DNA from: Pollutimonas bauzanensis
GTDB lineage: Bacteria; Pseudomonadota; Gammaproteobacteria; Burkholderiales; Burkholderiaceae_B
Assembly (NCBI RefSeq): GCF_900129885.1
Contig: NZ_FQXE01000003.1
Span: forward strand, 62,001-126,000
DNA: 64,000 bases
Reading direction: 5' to 3'
Below are positions 8,369-17,024 of this stretch, piece after piece (positions within the stretch are counted from its first letter, which is position 1; each line of letters begins with the position of its first letter). Made by a program: the position numbers and the translations under genes. The notes under the pieces are model-generated. The model did not search any database and was not told the origin of the DNA. It saw only the letters and a list, made by a program, of their open reading frames with translations.

Positions 8369-9652
8369 ATGAAGACTAGGATTCTAATTGCCGGCGCGGG
8401 CCTGGGCTTGCTGGCGCTGGTTCCCTTCGCGCTATCGCAGGGGCTGGTGAATGCGGCGATTCCCATGTTGATCGCCGCGCTGTTTGCATGTGCCTACAAT
8501 TTGCTGTGCGGGCAGGCGGGCATGCTGTCGTTTGGACATGCGGCCTATTTTGGCGTAGGGGCGTTTGCGACCATCCATGCGATGAACGCGCTCGGCGGCG
8601 CGGGTTTATTGCCTACGCCATTGATGCCGCTTGCCGGGGCCGCGGGCGGCCTGGTTTTCGGCGCGATAGCGGGCTGGTTCGCCACGCAGCGCACAGGGGC
8701 CTACTTCGCCATGATCACCCTGGCCATTGCCGAACTCCTTCACGCCATGGCGCCGCATCTGAAAGACGTCTTCGGCGGCGAGGCGGGCTTGTCCGCAATG
8801 CGCATGCCGGCCTGGGGCTTCACATTCGGGACAACGAACGAGGTCTACTATCTGACGCTCATATGGGTTGCGCTGTCCTTGATGCTGCTGTATTTATTGA
8901 CGTTTACCCCGCTCGGGCGCCTTGCGCTTGGCGTGCGCGAGAACAGCCACCGGCTGAACTTTCTCGGCTATGACGTTCATCGCATCAACGTGCTGATCTT
9001 CGCCATTTCGGGCATGTTCTCGGGCGTTGCGGGCGGCCTGCAAGTCATCAGCAACGAAGCCGCGAACTACGTGATCTTCGATCCCTCGCTGTCGGCGGCG
9101 GTCGTCCTCAATACGTATATCGGGGGAATCAACGTGTTCCTGGGGCCGGCCCTGGGCGCCGCGCTGATGACGTTTTTTGGCTATGCGGTTTCGGACATGA
9201 CGCAATCCTGGATGCTGTACCAGGGCCTGCTTTTTGTCCTGGTCATGATGTTCATGCCCGCGGGCTTGAGCGGGCTGGGCGCGCTGGCGGCCCGTTTTGC
9301 GAAGCGCTATGGAATCAGGGCGGTCGCGCCCGCCGCCTTTCTATATTTGACTGCCTTCTCCAGCTTCGCCGCGGCTTGTATCTTCCTGACGGAATTGATA
9401 CGGCGGATTTTCGCGCAGGACTATATGGCTATCGCCAAAGCGGCCGGCGCCAGCGGTCTACCGGCAATAACGCTCTTTGGATGGAATTGGCCGCCCTCGG
9501 GCATAGTCACTTGGGCGGTGCCTATCGCCCTGGCGCTGCTGGGAATCGCATGCTGGAAATTCGCGAATGCCAGCATAGGCGGCCTGGCGCAAGCCAGTCC
9601 AGGCGCGGACGGCGGCGCCATCGAACCCACCCCGGAGCAGGAATCCGTATGA
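8369..9652 (+). CDS. livM: ABC transporter permease, LivM type, with C-terminal membrane extension
   Basis: 427 residues, second permease of the importer. The core (about residues 1-310) has family segments 'LLCGQAGMLSFGHAAYFGVGAF', 'GAYFAMITLAIAELLHAM', 'ALGVRENSHRLNFLGYDV' and 'GGINVFLGPALGAALM'. Family members usually end shortly after this point; here roughly 110 more residues follow, with two further hydrophobic stretches (around 'AAFLYLTAFSSFAAACIFL' and 'IVTWAVPIALALLGIACW') and an acidic tail. The extension is in frame and codon use looks the same. Its stop overlaps the livG start (ATGA). Confidence 0.93.
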   Translation: MKTRILIAGAGLGLLALVPFALSQGLVNAAIPMLIAALFACAYNLLCGQAGMLSFGHAAYFGVGAFATIHAMNALGGAGLLPTPLMPLAGAAGGLVFGAIAGWFATQRTGAYFAMITLAIAELLHAMAPHLKDVFGGEAGLSAMRMPAWGFTFGTTNEVYYLTLIWVALSLMLLYLLTFTPLGRLALGVRENSHRLNFLGYDVHRINVLIFAISGMFSGVAGGLQVISNEAANYVIFDPSLSAAVVLNTYIGGINVFLGPALGAALMTFFGYAVSDMTQSWMLYQGLLFVLVMMFMPAGLSGLGALAARFAKRYGIRAVAPAAFLYLTAFSSFAAACIFLTELIRRIFAQDYMAIAKAAGASGLPAITLFGWNWPPSGIVTWAVPIALALLGIACWKFANASIGGLAQASPGADGGAIEPTPEQESV

Positions 9653-10404
9653 CGCATCCGGTTTTGACGCTACGCGATCTGCGCAAGTCCTTTGGCGCCA
9701 CCGAGATTATCCGCGGCGTCAGCCTGTCGGTTTTATCCGATGAGCGCCACGCGATAATAGGCCCCAACGGGGCGGGAAAATCGACGCTTTTTCATTTGAT
9801 TTCGGGCAATCTGAGCGCGAATTCCGGCGAGATATCGTTGGATGGGCAGCCCATCACGGGGAAAAGCCCGCAATCCATCAATCGCCTGGGGCTGGCCAGG
9901 TCTTTCCAGATCACCAATATTTTCCCGCGGCTTACCGTGTACGAAAACATAAGAATGGCCGTCATGCGGGCGCACGGCCTGCAGTATTGCTTTTGGCGGT
10001 TCGTCAATGCCAACAAGAAGGTTAGGCAGCAAAGCGAGCAGTTGCTGGAGCTCGTGCGGCTATGTCCCCGCGCCTCCACGATAGCCGGAGAGATGTCCTA
10101 CTCGGAACAACGCTCTCTCGAGATCGCCATGACGCTGGCGTCGGACCCTAAGGTCATTTTGCTGGACGAGCCCATGGCGGGCATGTCAAAAGAAGAGACC
10201 GGCTACACGAGCGCGCTGATCAAGGAAGTCACCGCGGGCAGGGCCCTTCTGATCGTCGAGCACGATATGGAAGTGGTCTTTTCCCTTGGCGACAGGATCA
10301 GCGTGCTGGTCTATGGCGAGGTGATCGCCACCGGAACGCCCGATGAAATTCGGCTCAATGCGGATGTGAAAGAGGCCTATCTTGGCGAGGAGGTGTCGGT
10401 ATGA
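9649..10404 (+). CDS. livG: ABC transporter ATP-binding protein, LivG type
   Basis: 251-residue cytoplasmic ATPase of the importer. Walker A GPNGAGKST (near residue 41), Q-loop 'LARSFQITNIFPRLTVYENI', Walker B 'VILLDEPMAGMS' and switch His in 'LIVEHDMEVVF' are all normal. The signature motif reads MSYSEQR: the glycine that most LivG proteins carry (LSYGEQR) is Ser152 here. The start ATG at 9649 overlaps the livM stop, and its stop overlaps the livF start, so translation is coupled. In an ABC dimer this signature works with the Walker A of LivF, which is also altered; see findings. Confidence 0.95.
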   Translation: MTHPVLTLRDLRKSFGATEIIRGVSLSVLSDERHAIIGPNGAGKSTLFHLISGNLSANSGEISLDGQPITGKSPQSINRLGLARSFQITNIFPRLTVYENIRMAVMRAHGLQYCFWRFVNANKKVRQQSEQLLELVRLCPRASTIAGEMSYSEQRSLEIAMTLASDPKVILLDEPMAGMSKEETGYTSALIKEVTAGRALLIVEHDMEVVFSLGDRISVLVYGEVIATGTPDEIRLNADVKEAYLGEEVSV

Positions 10405-11120
10405 AGCCCGATGAGCCTTTATTGCGCGTCCGGGAACTGCACGCGCATTATGGAAAAAGCCACGTTCTGCGCGGGGTGTCGTTGGACCTGCGGGCCAAGG
10501 AGGTGGTCGCCCTGATCGGACGCAATGGCTCGGGCCGGTCCACGACGCTCAAGGCGATCATGGGACTGCTGCCGCCTTCGTCCGGCGCCGTCGAACTGCA
10601 AGGAAAATCCGTCGCCGGTTCGCGGCCATATGAAATCAGCAGGGCCGGAATCGCCTATGTCCCGGAGGAGCGCGATGTCTTCGCCAATCTGACCGTCGAT
10701 GAAAACCTGAGAATGGGCGAGCAGCCCGGCACCGGGCAATCCTATGCCTGGACCTTCGATCAGATGTTCGCTTACTTCCCAAGGCTGAAGGAAAGGCGCA
10801 ACACGCTGGCCGGTAGCCTCTCTGGCGGCGAACAGCAAATGCTCACAATCTGCAGATCGCTGTTGGGCAACCCCAAAATCATGTTGATCGACGAGCCGAC
10901 TGAAGGCCTGGCCCCGAAGATCGTGGCCGCGGTCGCGGACTGTATCCGGGACATACATCAAAAAGGCGTGTCCGTGATTCTGGTCGAGCAAAAACTTGCC
11001 ATTGCATTGAAGGTCTCGACGCGCGTACTCGTCATGGGGCAGGGCCGCATCGTGTACGAGGGGACGCCGCGGGACGTGGCGGACAATGACCAGCTTCTTG
11101 CGGACTGGCTTGCGGTGTAA
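10401..11120 (+). CDS. livF: ABC transporter ATP-binding protein, LivF type, Walker A Lys replaced by Arg
   Basis: 239-residue second ATPase. 'LLRVRELHAHYGKSHVLRGVSL' start, signature 'LAGSLSGGEQQMLTICRSLLG', Walker B 'IMLIDEPTEGLAPKIV' and the Gln-type switch 'VILVEQKLAIAL' that is normal for LivF. Walker A reads GRNGSGRST, so the ATP-phosphate-binding lysine is Arg46 (codon CGG at 10536-10538). ATP binding and hydrolysis at this site may be weakened. I recall Arg variants in some LivF relatives but cannot check how common they are. Last gene of the transporter; a 46-base gap leads to the BKACE gene. Confidence 0.95.
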   Translation: MKPDEPLLRVRELHAHYGKSHVLRGVSLDLRAKEVVALIGRNGSGRSTTLKAIMGLLPPSSGAVELQGKSVAGSRPYEISRAGIAYVPEERDVFANLTVDENLRMGEQPGTGQSYAWTFDQMFAYFPRLKERRNTLAGSLSGGEQQMLTICRSLLGNPKIMLIDEPTEGLAPKIVAAVADCIRDIHQKGVSVILVEQKLAIALKVSTRVLVMGQGRIVYEGTPRDVADNDQLLADWLAV

Positions 11121-11166
11121 GCCCGCGCCCTATTTATCCCTATACGGACGCCAAGAGTAAACTGAA

Positions 11167-12108
11167 ATGAGTCAAACGAAAGATAAAGTCATCATTACCT
11201 GCGCAGTGACGGGCGGTGTGCATACCCCGTCCATGTCGCCCTACCTTCCGCTCACGCCGGAACAGATCGCAGCCGACGCGATCGCCGCGAGCAAGGCCGG
11301 CGCAGCCATACTCCACTTGCATGCCAGGGACGCCGCCGACGGCCGGCCCACGCCGGATCCGAGGGTCTTCGAGCAATTCGTCCCGCGGATCAAGGCTTCC
11401 ACGAATGCGGTGATCAATATCACTACGGGCGGCAGCACCCGGATGAGCCTGGAAGAACGCCTTGCCTATCCGCTTATCGCCGGGCCGGAGATGTGCTCCC
11501 TGAACATGGGGTCGATGAACTTTTCCATCCATCCGGCGGCGCGCAAGATCGAGCACTGGAAGCATGAGTGGGAAAAACCGTATATCGAGGGCATGGAAGA
11601 TATGATCTTCCGCAATTCTTTCAAGGACATCAAACATATCCTCCACGTATTGGGCGACAGGCACGGAACCCGCTTCGAGTTTGAATGCTATGACCTGGGC
11701 CACCTGTATAACCTCGCCCACTTCGTGAACGAAGGCTTGATCAAGGCGCCCTTGTTCATCCAGTGCGTATTCGGGGTATTGGGGGGCATGGGGCCGGATC
11801 CCGAAAACCTGATACACATGCGCAGCACCGCCGATCGCTTGTTCGGCAGGGAAAACTATCGCTTTTCAGTCCTGGGAGCCGGCCGGCACCAGATACCGCT
11901 TTCGACCATGTCGGCGCTGATGGGCGGGAACATCCGCGTGGGGCTGGAGGACAGCCTGTTCCTTGCCAAAGGCGAGCTCGCCGCGTCCAGCGCCGACCAG
12001 GTCCTGAAGATCCGGCGGATATTGGAAGAGCTTTCCCTGGAAATAGCGACACCGGACGAGGCCCGGGCGATGCTGGGATTGAAGGGCGGCGATGCCGTAG
12101 GCTTTTAA
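11167..12108 (+). CDS. BKACE family protein (DUF849), beta-keto acid cleavage enzyme
   Basis: 313 residues. BKACE enzymes are zinc-dependent and condense a beta-keto acid with acetyl-CoA to give acetoacetate and a shortened CoA thioester (first known for 3-keto-5-aminohexanoate, also dehydrocarnitine). Seen: 'KVIITCAVTGGVHTPSMSPYLP' start, zinc pair in 'AILHLHARDAADGRP', 'NITTGGSTRMSLEERL', and the C-terminal 'ALMGGNIRVGLEDSLFLAKGELA' where the Glu of GLED acts in this family. ATG at 11167. It follows the liv importer genes and faces two SDR genes, so a pathway importer, dehydrogenase, cleavage enzyme is plausible. Substrate unknown. Confidence 0.93.
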   Translation: MSQTKDKVIITCAVTGGVHTPSMSPYLPLTPEQIAADAIAASKAGAAILHLHARDAADGRPTPDPRVFEQFVPRIKASTNAVINITTGGSTRMSLEERLAYPLIAGPEMCSLNMGSMNFSIHPAARKIEHWKHEWEKPYIEGMEDMIFRNSFKDIKHILHVLGDRHGTRFEFECYDLGHLYNLAHFVNEGLIKAPLFIQCVFGVLGGMGPDPENLIHMRSTADRLFGRENYRFSVLGAGRHQIPLSTMSALMGGNIRVGLEDSLFLAKGELAASSADQVLKIRRILEELSLEIATPDEARAMLGLKGGDAVGF

Positions 12109-12111
12109 GTG

Positions 12112-12909
12112 TCAAAGGTACTCGACGTTGCCATCGACGCTGATGGCCTGCCCTGTGATGTTCATCGCCGCGGGCGTGGACAGGAACAATGCCATCGCGG
12201 CCACGTCTTCCAGTGTCACCATCCGGCGCAGTGATATCTTGTCCAGGTACTGCTGGCGCATGGCCTCATCGCTGATGCCGAGCACCTTGGCCCTCTCGGA
12301 TATCACGCGGCTCATGCGATCGCCGGCCACCACACCGGGCAGAATCGCGTTCACCCGCACATTATCGGGCCCCAGCTCGCTGGCCAGGGACTTCATGAGG
12401 CCGACTATCGCCCATTTGGTCGCGGCATAGGGCGTGCGGAAAGGGTATCCCAGGCGCCCGGCCACGGACGACACGCTGACGATATTGGGATTACGGTCGG
12501 ATGCCTTCAAATAGGGGACTGCTTTGCGCAGGAAATAGAATTGACTGTTGAGGTTTGTGGCAATGGTCTGTTCCCAGGCGGCTGCATCGAGGCTTTCGAC
12601 GTTGCCCGTAGGTCCTGCAATGCCCGCGTTATTGACCAGGACGTCCAGGCCCTCCAGAACCGTGACAGCCTCGTCCATGATGCGATCCACGTCTTCCTGG
12701 ATGCCGACATCCACGGCGGCGCCTTGCATGCCGGGATATTTCCGCTTCATCGCGTCGACGGCGGCCGCATCGATATCGCAAATATAGACATGGGCGCCCG
12801 CGGCATGAAAACCGTCGGCTATCATGCCGCCTATTCCCGCCGCGCCCCCGGTTATCAAAACTTTCAGTCCAGCCGGGACTTTCAATCGATCGGCAATGCT
12901 CATCTTCAT
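12112..12909 (-). CDS. short-chain dehydrogenase/reductase (SDR)
   Basis: 265-residue classical SDR. Cofactor motif 'LITGGAAGIGGMIADGF' near residue 19, acid after strand two ('YICDIDAAAVD') suggesting NAD(H), 'VLVNNAGIAGPTGNVE', and active-site Ser plus Tyr/Lys in 'VSVSSVAGRLGYPFRTPYAATKWAIVG'. C-terminus ends 'ITGQAISVDGNVEYL', as is usual. It lies tail to tail with the BKACE gene (3-base gap) and 44 bases downstream of the next SDR gene, probably co-transcribed with it. Likely oxidises a secondary alcohol, perhaps the beta-hydroxy precursor of the BKACE substrate (inference). Confidence 0.93.
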   Translation of the reverse strand: MKMSIADRLKVPAGLKVLITGGAAGIGGMIADGFHAAGAHVYICDIDAAAVDAMKRKYPGMQGAAVDVGIQEDVDRIMDEAVTVLEGLDVLVNNAGIAGPTGNVESLDAAAWEQTIATNLNSQFYFLRKAVPYLKASDRNPNIVSVSSVAGRLGYPFRTPYAATKWAIVGLMKSLASELGPDNVRVNAILPGVVAGDRMSRVISERAKVLGISDEAMRQQYLDKISLRRMVTLEDVAAMALFLSTPAAMNITGQAISVDGNVEYL

Positions 12910-12953
12910 CTCTGCTCAAAAAGGGCGCTGGGTCGCAGCGGGTTGGTCGGATG

Positions 12954-13694
12954 CTAAAGCGTCAAGCCGCCGCTGGCCTCGATCACCGCGCCATTGATAT
13001 AGCTGGCCTCATCGCTGGCAAGAAAGGCGTAGATATTGGCGATTTCCTCGGGCCTGCCCAGCCTTCTCGATGGCACCTGCTCGCACATCTTCGTCAGTAC
13101 GGCGTCGGGCACGCTGGAGAGCATCGCCGTTTCGATAAAGCCCGGGGCGACGGCGTTGACCCGGATGCCCTTCGGGCCGAGCTCGCGGCACCAGGTCTTC
13201 GTAAACCCTACAACGCCGAATTTGGCCGCGGCGTAGTTCGTCTGCCCGTAGTTTCCGTAGACGCCGACCACAGAGCTTGTATTCAGGATCACTCCGCTGC
13301 GCTGGGTGATCATTGTACTCACGACCGCTTGCGCGACGTTGAAGACGCCCTTGAGATTCACGTCGATTACCGAGTCGAATTGCTCGGCGCTCATCGTTTC
13401 CAGGCGCGCGTCGCGCGTAATGCCGGCATTGTTCACCAGGATGTCTATCTGACCAAAGCGATTCAATGTTTCTTCGATCATGAGATCCACGGCAGGCCGG
13501 TCTATGACGTCCAGTGAAAATCCAATAGCGCGGGCGCCGGCATGCTCGCATGCAGCCACCGTCCGGCTCACCGTATCTTCATGACGATCGCATACCACCA
13601 CTGCGGCCCCCTCCTTGGCAAACTTCAGCGCCGTCGCTGCGCCGATGCCTTGGCCTGCGCCGGTAACAATGGCGACTTTTCCTTTCAGTTTCAT
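12954..13694 (-). CDS. short-chain dehydrogenase/reductase, FabG-like
   Basis: 246-residue SDR. '[40 protein letters not shown]' gives the TGxxxGxG cofactor loop; '[38 protein letters not shown]' and '[27 protein letters not shown]' include the catalytic Ser, Tyr and Lys; '[12 protein letters not shown]' closes the protein. This is the acetoacetyl-CoA/3-oxoacyl reductase branch. The ATG at 13694 was chosen over an upstream TTG at 13718. First gene of a two-SDR operon, divergent from the AraC gene at 13851, its probable regulator. Confidence 0.93.
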   Translation of the reverse strand: MKLKGKVAIVTGAGQGIGAATALKFAKEGAAVVVCDRHEDTVSRTVAACEHAGARAIGFSLDVIDRPAVDLMIEETLNRFGQIDILVNNAGITRDARLETMSAEQFDSVIDVNLKGVFNVAQAVVSTMITQRSGVILNTSSVVGVYGNYGQTNYAAAKFGVVGFTKTWCRELGPKGIRVNAVAPGFIETAMLSSVPDAVLTKMCEQVPSRRLGRPEEIANIYAFLASDEASYINGAVIEASGGLTL

Positions 13695-13794
13695 AGGACT
13701 ATCACTTTCAAATGGCAACGATTAATGGGTCCGCCAGATGCCGCGCGCAATGACGCCGCTTGCTAAAGCGTGAGCTTAACGAAGTTTCAAATTG

Positions 13795-13809
13795 GTGATA
13801 AGATCATTA
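13795..13809. promoter_or_regulatory. 15-base palindrome upstream of the AraC gene
   Basis: GATAA, GATCA, TTATC: perfect five-base arms around a five-base centre, in the gap between the SDR operon (start 13694) and the AraC gene (start 13851). It is placed where an operator for divergent transcription would be. Its presence also favours the ATG at 13851 over the GTG at 13770 as the real start. Confidence 0.4.
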
Positions 13810-13850
13810 TCGGACATGAGAGTATCTTTAGCGGCGATTTCAGGACTGAC

Positions 13851-14879
13851 ATGCGAAACAGGGCACCACTATTCAACGAACGCATTTATGCCCCATACAA
13901 AATTGCCGCGCTGGTCGAGGTTTTGTGCGAACAGGGGATCGCCCCCTCGCAAAGCCTGAAGGGCAGCGGTGTCGACGAGGACCGCATCTATGACGCCACG
14001 GCGCTTACTTCGGTCGGGCAATACGTTGCGGTCTGCAGCAATGCAATAGCCCTGCGCGCCAGCCCCGCGACTCCTTTTGAGACCGGCGCCCGGCTGCACC
14101 TGTCGGCATATGGCATGTACGGCTATGCGTTGATGTCCTGCCTTTCAATGCGGGACTACTTCCGGCTGGGCGTGAAATACCATGCACTGGCTACCCCGAC
14201 TTTGACCATCGAATGGTCGGAGCATGACGGGAAGGCGGTATGGACTTTTCCCGATGCGCTTCTGTTCAACGAGTCGAGGGAGATCAGGCGTTTTTTGATC
14301 GAACAACAGTTCATCCAGCATGTGACCCACCTCCAGGACGTTTTCGGCAGGTCTTGTCCTCCCATCAAGGCATGCTTCTCCTATTCTGCGCCTGCGCATG
14401 CGCAGCTCTACTCCAAGTATCTGGGCTGCCCTTGCATCTTCGATCATGAGCAGTGCGAGTTGCACTATGACGGGGCCATCCTCGATCAAAAGCCTCACCT
14501 GGCCCACCGGCTCACGGCGGCGGTCCTGCAGCAGACATGCGAGCGGCTCATCGGGCAAGCGAAGGCGTCCTCGGGCATTTCAGGAGAGGTATATCAGCGC
14601 CTGCTGAGAAGGCCTGGCGAATTTCCGAGCATGCAGCTCATTGCCGAGCAGCTCGGAATGACGCCCCGCAATCTCAGGCGCCGCCTGCAGGCGGAAAACG
14701 GCTCCTTTGCGGACATCCTTGATGATGTGCGCAGCTCGCTCGCCATTGAATACCTCAGAACGACAAAAATGAATACCGACGACATCGCTCTGCTCTTGGG
14801 CTTTTCCGAGCCAACCAATTTCCGGCGCGCCTTCAAAAGGTGGACGGGGAAAACCACCAGCGAATACCGCGCTCCATGA
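13851..14879 (+). CDS. AraC-family transcriptional regulator
   Basis: 342 residues. The long N-terminal region 'LFNERIYAPYKIAALVEVLCEQGIAPSQSLKGSGVDEDRI' is the arabinose-binding-like domain found in OruR/FeaR-type regulators; the C-terminal 95 residues hold two helix-turn-helix motifs ('PSMQLIAEQLGMTPRNLRRRLQAEN' and 'TDDIALLLGFSEPTNFRRAFKRWTG'), ending GKTTSEYRAP. ATG at 13851 has CAGGAC seven bases upstream; a GTG at 13770 would add 27 residues. It is divergent from the SDR pair and probably controls them and perhaps the BKACE/liv operon. It converges on the Bug gene at 14896. Confidence 0.92.
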   Translation: MRNRAPLFNERIYAPYKIAALVEVLCEQGIAPSQSLKGSGVDEDRIYDATALTSVGQYVAVCSNAIALRASPATPFETGARLHLSAYGMYGYALMSCLSMRDYFRLGVKYHALATPTLTIEWSEHDGKAVWTFPDALLFNESREIRRFLIEQQFIQHVTHLQDVFGRSCPPIKACFSYSAPAHAQLYSKYLGCPCIFDHEQCELHYDGAILDQKPHLAHRLTAAVLQQTCERLIGQAKASSGISGEVYQRLLRRPGEFPSMQLIAEQLGMTPRNLRRRLQAENGSFADILDDVRSSLAIEYLRTTKMNTDDIALLLGFSEPTNFRRAFKRWTGKTTSEYRAP

Positions 14880-14895
14880 GTTGCGGCCCGGCGTA

Positions 14896-15879
14896 TCACT
14901 CGCCCTTGATGCCGGCCTTTCGAATCACCTCGCTCCATTTGTCCATTTCGGCGGAGATGAACTTGCCGAATTCGGCGGCGCTGCCGGGAATGGGTTCCAT
15001 TCCTTGCGCCAGCAGCTTCTGCCTCAGCTCCGGATCCTTCAGCGCGCGGTTGATCTCCGAGTCCAGGCGGCCGACGATGGCGTCGGACACGGCGGCCGGC
15101 GCCATGAATCCATACCAGCCGGATGCGACCACATTGGGAAGGCCTTGCTCGCGCAATGTGGGGGCCTGCGGGTAGATCTCGCTGCGGGAGCTCGATGCGA
15201 CGCCCAGCACCCGGAGCTTGCCGCTCTGAATATGCGGAAGCGCCGCCGTGATGGCCGTGAGCGTGGCATCGAGGCGGCCGCCGGCCAGAAGGTCGGTATA
15301 CGCGGCGACGTCGCCGCGATACTGTACCGTCAGGCCTTTCACACCCGCGTCCCGGTACAGCAGTTCCGCCGCCAGGTGGGGCAGCGAGCCATAGCCGGGA
15401 GAGCCAAAGGTCAGGCCATTGGCCTGCGACTTGCCGTAGGCGATCAGTTCCTGCGCCGTCTTGAACGGCGCTTGCGCATTGACGACGAGGAAAAGCGGAA
15501 CAGTGGCCGCCATGGCCACGGGTCTAAGGTCTTTCCTGGCGTCATAGTTGAGCTTGCCGTACAGCGCTTCCAGCGTTGAATAAGGCGCCGCGGCGTACAG
15601 CAGGGTGTAGCCGTCACCGGGGGCGTGCGCCACGACGCTGTTGCCCAGGCGCGTGCCTGCGCCGGTCTTGTTCTCGACAATGAACGCCTGTCCCAGCCGG
15701 TGCGCCAGATATTCCCCGATCAGCCGCGCCGAGATGTCGTTGGGCCCTCCCGCTCCGTACGGAGAAACGATTTTCACGGGGCGCGAGGGCCAGTCGTCCT
15801 GCGCAAAAGCGCGTGGCACGGCGCCGGCGCAGAGGCTCGCAGCGGCCGCGCCCAGCAATGTCCGTCGCTTCATTTTCAT
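14896..15879 (-). CDS. Bug-family (TctC-like) periplasmic solute-binding receptor
   Basis: 327 residues. Signal peptide MKMKRRTLLGAAAASLCAGA ending at AFA with an RR pair, then 'DDWPSRPVKIVSPYGAGGPNDISARLIGEYL', 'FIVENKTGAGTRLGNSVVAHAPGDGYTLLYA', the binding-loop block 'GLTFGSPGYGSLPHLAAELL', and 'PTLREQGLPNVVASGWYGFMAPA'. Start ATG at 15879 follows AGGAGATATCC. The second-lobe motif 'VQYRGDVAAYTDLLAGGRLDATL' replaces the usual HVPYKG. It is divergent from the LysR gene at 16066, a common arrangement for Bug genes, and so is probably activated by it; no membrane partner nearby. Confidence 0.95.
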   Translation of the reverse strand: MKMKRRTLLGAAAASLCAGAVPRAFAQDDWPSRPVKIVSPYGAGGPNDISARLIGEYLAHRLGQAFIVENKTGAGTRLGNSVVAHAPGDGYTLLYAAAPYSTLEALYGKLNYDARKDLRPVAMAATVPLFLVVNAQAPFKTAQELIAYGKSQANGLTFGSPGYGSLPHLAAELLYRDAGVKGLTVQYRGDVAAYTDLLAGGRLDATLTAITAALPHIQSGKLRVLGVASSSRSEIYPQAPTLREQGLPNVVASGWYGFMAPAAVSDAIVGRLDSEINRALKDPELRQKLLAQGMEPIPGSAAEFGKFISAEMDKWSEVIRKAGIKGE

Positions 15880-16005
15880 GGATATCTCCTGATCGTTCGA
15901 ATAAGAATGAAAAGTCCGCACGGCATCCAGGCTGGAAGAGCCGAGGCACACTTCGAGATGCGATAATAGATTGGGCACCCTGTTCGGACAAGCTTGAATT
16001 TCTTG

Positions 16006-16027
16006 ATAACTTAGAGGCTTAGGTTAT
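16006..16027. promoter_or_regulatory. candidate LysR binding site in divergent promoter
   Basis: ATAAC, 12 bases, GTTAT: a perfect inverted repeat 39 bases before the LysR start and within the 186-base gap shared with the Bug gene. It fits an autoregulatory LysR site. The related dyad at 17025-17039 lies at the other end of the LysR gene. Confidence 0.4.
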
Positions 16028-16065
16028 AAATGGATTTTCAATGGCAGACATGCAAAGGACACTCC

Positions 16066-16986
16066 ATGGCACTCGAGGTAACGCTGAGGCAATTGCGCGC
16101 GTTCGTGGCCGTGCTCGAGCGCGGAAGCTTTTCGGAAGCAGCCGACACCATGCATCTGTCGCAGGCGGCGCTTAGCGGCCTGGTCAAGGAATTGGAAAGC
16201 CGGCTGGGCGTGCGCCTGCTGGACCGCAACACGCGCAGCGTGAGCGCCTCCGTGGTCGGCGCCGCATTCGAGCCCATGGTGCGCCGCGTGCTCGCCAGCC
16301 TCGACGAAGCGCTGGAAAGCGTGACCAACCTCAAGGAGCTGCGCCGCGGGCTGGTGCGCGTGGCCGCGCCCGAAACACTGTCCTGCACACTGCTGCCCGA
16401 GCTGATCGCCGATTACGAAAAGCGCCATCCGGGCGTCGATATCCGGTTCGAGGATGTGCCGATCGAGCAGGTGCTCGCGGGTCTGCACAGCGGCAGCGCG
16501 GACATTGGCTTCGGCCCCGCGGGCGTGCTGGCGGATGATGCGGTGGAGGTCCACATGATACGGGTCGATCCTCTCTGGATCGCGCTGCGCCCGGACGATC
16601 CGCTCGCGGCCGGCGCATCGGTGAGCTGGAAGGATTTGCGCGAGCGGCCGCTGATCAACTACATGCCCAACCTCGCGCTCAATGTCCTGAGCAATGTGCC
16701 GCATCGGCACCACCCCAAGGAGATAGTGCCGGTGCACCGCGTCAACACGGCCCTTTCCTTGCTGCGGGTCAGGCAGGGCTGCGTGATCTGCCCCTCGATG
16801 GCGCGATCGCTCGTGGAGGGCTTTGGCCTTGCCTTCCGGCCGTTGCGCCAGCCGACGGTCACTTGGCGCATTGCAATCTTCGCCCGGAGCCGATCATCCC
16901 TTTCTCCCGCGGTGGAGAGTTTCCTCGACTTCACACTCGAAGCCGCGACAAGCTGGGATGGCGGCCGCCCGCTCAGATCCGGCTAG
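16066..16986 (+). CDS. LysR-family transcriptional regulator
   Basis: 306 residues. 'EVTLRQLRAFVAVLERGSFSEAADTMHLSQAALSGLVKELESRLGVRLLDRNTRSVSAS' is a full LysR DNA-binding domain; the effector domain starts near residue 90 ('RGLVRVAAPETLSCTLLPELIADYEKRHPGVDI'). ATG at 16066 is preceded by AAAGGA. It sits between a Bug gene (divergent) and the acyl-CoA synthetase fusion (132 bases downstream, same strand), with dyads on both sides, so it probably regulates both directions. Confidence 0.95.
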   Translation: MALEVTLRQLRAFVAVLERGSFSEAADTMHLSQAALSGLVKELESRLGVRLLDRNTRSVSASVVGAAFEPMVRRVLASLDEALESVTNLKELRRGLVRVAAPETLSCTLLPELIADYEKRHPGVDIRFEDVPIEQVLAGLHSGSADIGFGPAGVLADDAVEVHMIRVDPLWIALRPDDPLAAGASVSWKDLRERPLINYMPNLALNVLSNVPHRHHPKEIVPVHRVNTALSLLRVRQGCVICPSMARSLVEGFGLAFRPLRQPTVTWRIAIFARSRSSLSPAVESFLDFTLEAATSWDGGRPLRSG

Positions 16987-17024
16987 CCGGACAGCATGCA
17001 GCCGCGAAGGGGTATCGGTGATAA

